A DNA stretch of 17,193 nucleotides from CAZTAO01 sp964611645 (lineage in GTDB: Bacteria > Armatimonadota > UBA5829), in the NCBI GenBank assembly GCA_964611645.1, contig CAZTAO010000077.1, forward strand, positions 1 to 17,193, written 5' to 3'. The notes below the pieces were generated by a model. It made no database searches. It was not told where the DNA came from and saw only the letters and a list, made by a program, of their open reading frames with translations. Both the position numbers and the translations under genes were made by a program. Positions 14,785-17,193 of the stretch are shown piece by piece (the stretch's first letter is position 1; every line of letters begins with the position of its first letter).

Positions 14785-15126
14785 ATGAAACCCACAGCGC
14801 TTCTAGCTGATATGAAAAGCCATTTGTGCGATCTGGCTGAGCCTGGGAGGTATCGGGTGCGTGTCGGGATGGCTACCTGCGGGCTTTCCGCGGGGGCCGG
14901 GCAGGTCTACGACGCCTTCGTGGCCGCAGTCAAAGAGGCCGGGCTGGAGGATGTTGATATAAAGTCCACCGGCTGCGTGGGCAGGTGCGACCTGGAACCG
15001 CTGGTGGAAGTGACTCGCGGGATAGAGTCGCCGGTTATGTATGCCCGGGTTAATCCGGAAATGGTCAAAGAGATTGTGCAGAAGCATCTGGTTGGCGGAG
15101 AAGTGATAAAGGAGTACCTGGACTAA
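14785..15126 (+). CDS. hndB: HndB-like thioredoxin-fold [2Fe-2S] ferredoxin
   Basis: The product is 113 aa. GMATCGLSAGAGQVYDAF (C32) and STGCVGRCDLEPLVEV (C64, C68) match the HndB subunit of NADP-reducing hydrogenase and related thioredoxin-like ferredoxins; C15 may supply a further ligand. The C-terminal KHLVGGEVIKEYL closely resembles residues 83-94 of the next protein, so the two domains are paralogous. The ATG at 14785 is preferred over the upstream in-frame TTG at 14770 because AGAGGTGA precedes it. Its stop overlaps the next start as TAATG, indicating coupled translation. It probably passes electrons within an NAD(P)H-linked complex. The symbol is by similarity; no hydrogenase gene is adjacent. 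Confidence 0.85.
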   Translation: MKPTALLADMKSHLCDLAEPGRYRVRVGMATCGLSAGAGQVYDAFVAAVKEAGLEDVDIKSTGCVGRCDLEPLVEVTRGIESPVMYARVNPEMVKEIVQKHLVGGEVIKEYLD

Positions 15127-16922
15127 TGGCTGATGCGGTCAAGAGAAAAGTAGTACTCTGCGCGGGAACTGCTTGCGCGGACCCGGGCGGCAAGAAGCTG
15201 GAGCCTGAGATCTACAGGCTGCTGCAGGGATTTGATGTCGAGCACGCTGTAGAGATAGAGGAAGCCGTGTGCTACGGCAACTGCGGCAAGTGCCCGATGC
15301 TGGTGGTCCAGCCGGAGAACTCATTCTACACCAACCTCACCGCCGAAAAGGTGAAGCGGATTGTTGAAGAGCACCTCATTGGCGGCAAGCCCGTGCAGGA
15401 GTATTTGCAGGGCGGGCCGGTGGATACCTCCAATATCCGTATACTGGGCGGCGCGGAGTTCTTCGGGCGACAGGTGCGCATCACCCTGCGCAACTGCGGC
15501 GTGATCGACCCCAACTCATTCGACGACTACCTCCAGATGCGGGGTTATGAGGCGCTGGCGAAGGTGCTTGAGACCATGACCCCGGATGACGTGATCAAGG
15601 AAGTGGAAGCGTCCGGCTTGCGCGGCAGAGGTGGCGGCGGATACCCTACCGGCCTCAAGTGGCGGCAGACGGCGCAGGTTGAGGCGGAGAAGCGGTTTGT
15701 GATCTGCAACGCCGACGAGGGCGACCCAGGCGCGTTTATGGACCGCAGCGCCGTGGAGGGCGACCCCTTCTGCATCATCGAGGGAATGACCATAGGCGGC
15801 TACGCCATCGGCGCGACCCAGGGGTTTGTCTACGTGCGCGCGGAGTATCCGCTGGCGGTGAAGAGGCTCAAGGACGCCATTGCGGAGGCCCAGAAGCGAG
15901 GTCTGCTTGGCAACAACATCCTCGGCACCGGCTTCAGCTTCGATATCCAGCTTCGGCTTGGCGCGGGGGCGTTTGTGTGCGGTGAAGAGACCGCCCTTAT
16001 AGCCTCCATCGAGGGCAGGCGGGGGATGCCGAGGCCACGGCCACCCTTCCCGGCGCAATCCGGCCTGTGGAACTTCCCCACCCTCATCAACAACGTCGAG
16101 ACCTGGGCGAACGTGCCGGCCATTATGATCAATGGCTCGAAGTGGTTCTCCAGCATGGGCACCGAGCGCAGCAAGGGGACCAAGGTATTCGCGCTGGCCG
16201 GCAAGATCAAGAACACCGGCCTCGTGGAGGTCCCGATGGGCACCACGCTCCGGGAGATCATCTACGACATCGGCGGCGGCATCAGGGACGACAAGCAGCT
16301 CAAGGCCATCCAGACAGGCGGCCCGGCAGGCGGGTGCATCCCCGCGGAGTATCTGGACACGCCGGTGGATTACGAGTCCCTTATGCAGGCCGGGAGCATG
16401 ATGGGTTCCGGCGGGATGATTGTGATGGATGAGGACACCTGCATGGTGGACGTGGCAAAGTTCTTCCTCACCTTCACCCAGGGCGAGTCCTGCGGGAAGT
16501 GCACCCCGTGCCGCGAGGGCACCAAGCGACTGCTGGAAATCCTCACAAGAATCACCGAGGGCAACGGGGTTGAGGAAGACCTGCCCAAGCTGGAGAAGCT
16601 CAGCAATCACATAAAGAAAGCGAGCCTCTGCGGCCTCGGCCAGGCTGCTCCGAACCCGATCCTTTCGACCCTGCAGAACTTCCGCAGCGAATACGAGGCC
16701 CACATCCGCGACAAACACTGCCCCGCCGGAGTCTGCCAGGCCCTGCTGGAGTATATAATCGACCCCGACAAGTGCGTAGGCTGCAGCCTCTGTGCCAAGG
16801 TCTGCCCCGTAAAGTGCATCTCCGGCGAGCCCAAGAAAGTCTACAAGATAGACAACGCCGCCTGCATAAAATGCGGCCAATGCAAACAGAAATGCCCGGT
16901 GAAGGCTATTTATCGGGAGTAG
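15126..16922 (+). CDS. hndC: HndC/NuoF-like NAD(P)H-binding flavo-iron-sulfur subunit
   Basis: The product is 598 aa and complete. Residues 1-95 form a thioredoxin-like [2Fe-2S] domain (C12, C17, C49, C53). The NuoF core follows with the FMN/NADH motif GLRGRGGGGYPTGLKW (164-179), CNADEGDPGAF, and GAGAFVCGEETALIASIEG. An SLBB-like segment lies near 354-385. The N3-type [4Fe-4S] ligands are ESCGKCTPC plus C502. Two C-terminal ferredoxin-type clusters are ligated by C550, C553, C556, C560 and by C580, C583, C586, C590. This is the layout of HndC, HydB and related subunits of NADP-reducing or electron-bifurcating hydrogenases and formate dehydrogenases, which exchange electrons between NAD(P)H and ferredoxin-type centres. 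All cluster ligands are present. It pairs with the hndB-like gene; the catalytic partner is not in this window. Confidence 0.93.
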   Translation: MADAVKRKVVLCAGTACADPGGKKLEPEIYRLLQGFDVEHAVEIEEAVCYGNCGKCPMLVVQPENSFYTNLTAEKVKRIVEEHLIGGKPVQEYLQGGPVDTSNIRILGGAEFFGRQVRITLRNCGVIDPNSFDDYLQMRGYEALAKVLETMTPDDVIKEVEASGLRGRGGGGYPTGLKWRQTAQVEAEKRFVICNADEGDPGAFMDRSAVEGDPFCIIEGMTIGGYAIGATQGFVYVRAEYPLAVKRLKDAIAEAQKRGLLGNNILGTGFSFDIQLRLGAGAFVCGEETALIASIEGRRGMPRPRPPFPAQSGLWNFPTLINNVETWANVPAIMINGSKWFSSMGTERSKGTKVFALAGKIKNTGLVEVPMGTTLREIIYDIGGGIRDDKQLKAIQTGGPAGGCIPAEYLDTPVDYESLMQAGSMMGSGGMIVMDEDTCMVDVAKFFLTFTQGESCGKCTPCREGTKRLLEILTRITEGNGVEEDLPKLEKLSNHIKKASLCGLGQAAPNPILSTLQNFRSEYEAHIRDKHCPAGVCQALLEYIIDPDKCVGCSLCAKVCPVKCISGEPKKVYKIDNAACIKCGQCKQKCPVKAIYRE

Positions 16923-16948
16923 GGTTGGGGGTCTGAGGGTTTGATGGT

Positions 16949-16976
16949 GGTTGACGGTTGTCGGTTGTCGGTTGTC
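16949..16976. repeat. Heptamer tandem repeat (GGTTGTC)4
   Basis: There are four 7-bp units (GGTTGAC, then GGTTGTC three times) just after the hndC-like gene. On the reverse strand the main unit is GACAACC, which fits the GACNNCC consensus of the repeat inside polA. Confidence 0.85.
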
Positions 16977-17076
16977 ATTCCGGCGCAGGAGGAATCTGTT
17001 TTTCGTCCTCTGCCTGATTTGCCAAATGCCTCATGTGCGGGGTGGGAACTGGAAGACCAGGAATGGCGACAGAATT

Positions 17077-17096
17077 CTCTCCCCTGAGGGGGAGAG
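17077..17096. repeat. REP-like hairpin downstream of hndC
   Basis: CTCTCCCC and GGGGAGAG form an 8-bp stem with a 4-nt loop, followed by an AGAGAGGG run. It is another member of the C-run/G-run hairpin group; no T-tract follows. Confidence 0.55.
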
Positions 17097-17137
17097 CTAG
17101 AGAGAGGGCCCTCTGTATGGATTACCAGCGGTGGCCT

Positions 17138-17193
17138 GTTGTCAATGGCGGAGTGAAAATGTACCAATTACGGCGGTTTGAAAATGTACCACC
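17138..17193. mobile_element. Probable terminus of an IS21-family insertion sequence (partial)
   Basis: Two 20-bp direct repeats, GGCGGAGTGAAAATGTACCA (17147-17166) and GGCGGTTTGAAAATGTACCA (17172-17191), are spaced 25 bp apart. They differ at two bases. Multiple terminal repeats of this kind, read on the other strand as TGGTACATTTTCA, are characteristic of IS21-like elements, where they bind the transposase. The outer end may be the TGT at 17138; the element would continue beyond the window. No transposase sequence is present here, so the assignment rests on the repeats and recollection of the family. Confidence 0.5.

Noticed and set aside
15516..16880. 454-codon open frame antisense to the hndC-like gene
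   Set aside because: It is the complement of a GC-rich, fully conserved coding region. The translation has no recognisable motif, so it reflects codon bias on the other strand.

Overview
This window is GC-rich bacterial chromosomal DNA (roughly 58-60% by eye) carrying thirteen protein-coding genes. It looks like a metagenomic or draft assembly: there is a 10-N scaffold gap inside one gene, and the right edge appears to stop inside an insertion sequence. The gene content (an HndB/HndC-type redox pair, a DUF3786 protein, a GH36-type glycosidase, many dispersed hairpin repeats and tandem heptamers) suggests an anaerobic, possibly saccharolytic environmental bacterium. No rRNA or other reliable marker fixes the phylum. 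Armatimonadota-like or another poorly sampled lineage is only a guess.

Left third, all on the minus strand. Two related membrane proteins (248-1060 and 1165-2055) share an N-terminal zinc ribbon, one transmembrane helix, a low-complexity linker and a C-terminal DnaJ-like Cys-rich zinc module. A secreted, Lys-rich protein made of six 27-residue CxxYC repeats (2266-2835) follows, with a strong hairpin after its stop codon. A translationally coupled pair then encodes a DegT/DnrJ/EryC1/StrS-type PLP aminotransferase (3881-5110) and a creatininase-family amidohydrolase (3108-3881). A GH36/melibiase-like glycosidase (5335-7452) comes next.

Middle. An ABC-F ATPase (7666-9595, plus strand) is divergent from the glycosidase. 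It has a near-consensus promoter followed by a terminator-like hairpin just before the start codon, which suggests attenuation. Closing the N gap with zero missing bases restores one continuous reading frame. A membrane-anchored hypothetical protein (9603-10253, minus) converges on it. A DUF3786 protein (10428-11075, plus) has its own good promoter and overlaps, tail to tail, a YruB-type glutaredoxin (11061-11300, minus).

Right third. polA (11647-14385, minus) encodes a full-length DNA polymerase I whose proofreading-domain metal ligands look partly lost and whose interdomain linker is built from heptamer repeats. Divergent from it, an hndB-like [2Fe-2S] protein and an hndC/nuoF-like flavo-iron-sulfur protein (14785-16922) overlap by one base. 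Neither an hndA-like gene nor a hydrogenase gene is beside them. The window ends in repeats that resemble an IS21-family terminus.

The intergenic spaces are rich in non-coding structure: two copies of a 150-160 bp palindromic MITE-like element, several REP-like G/C hairpins, and tandem repeats of period 7 or 8.
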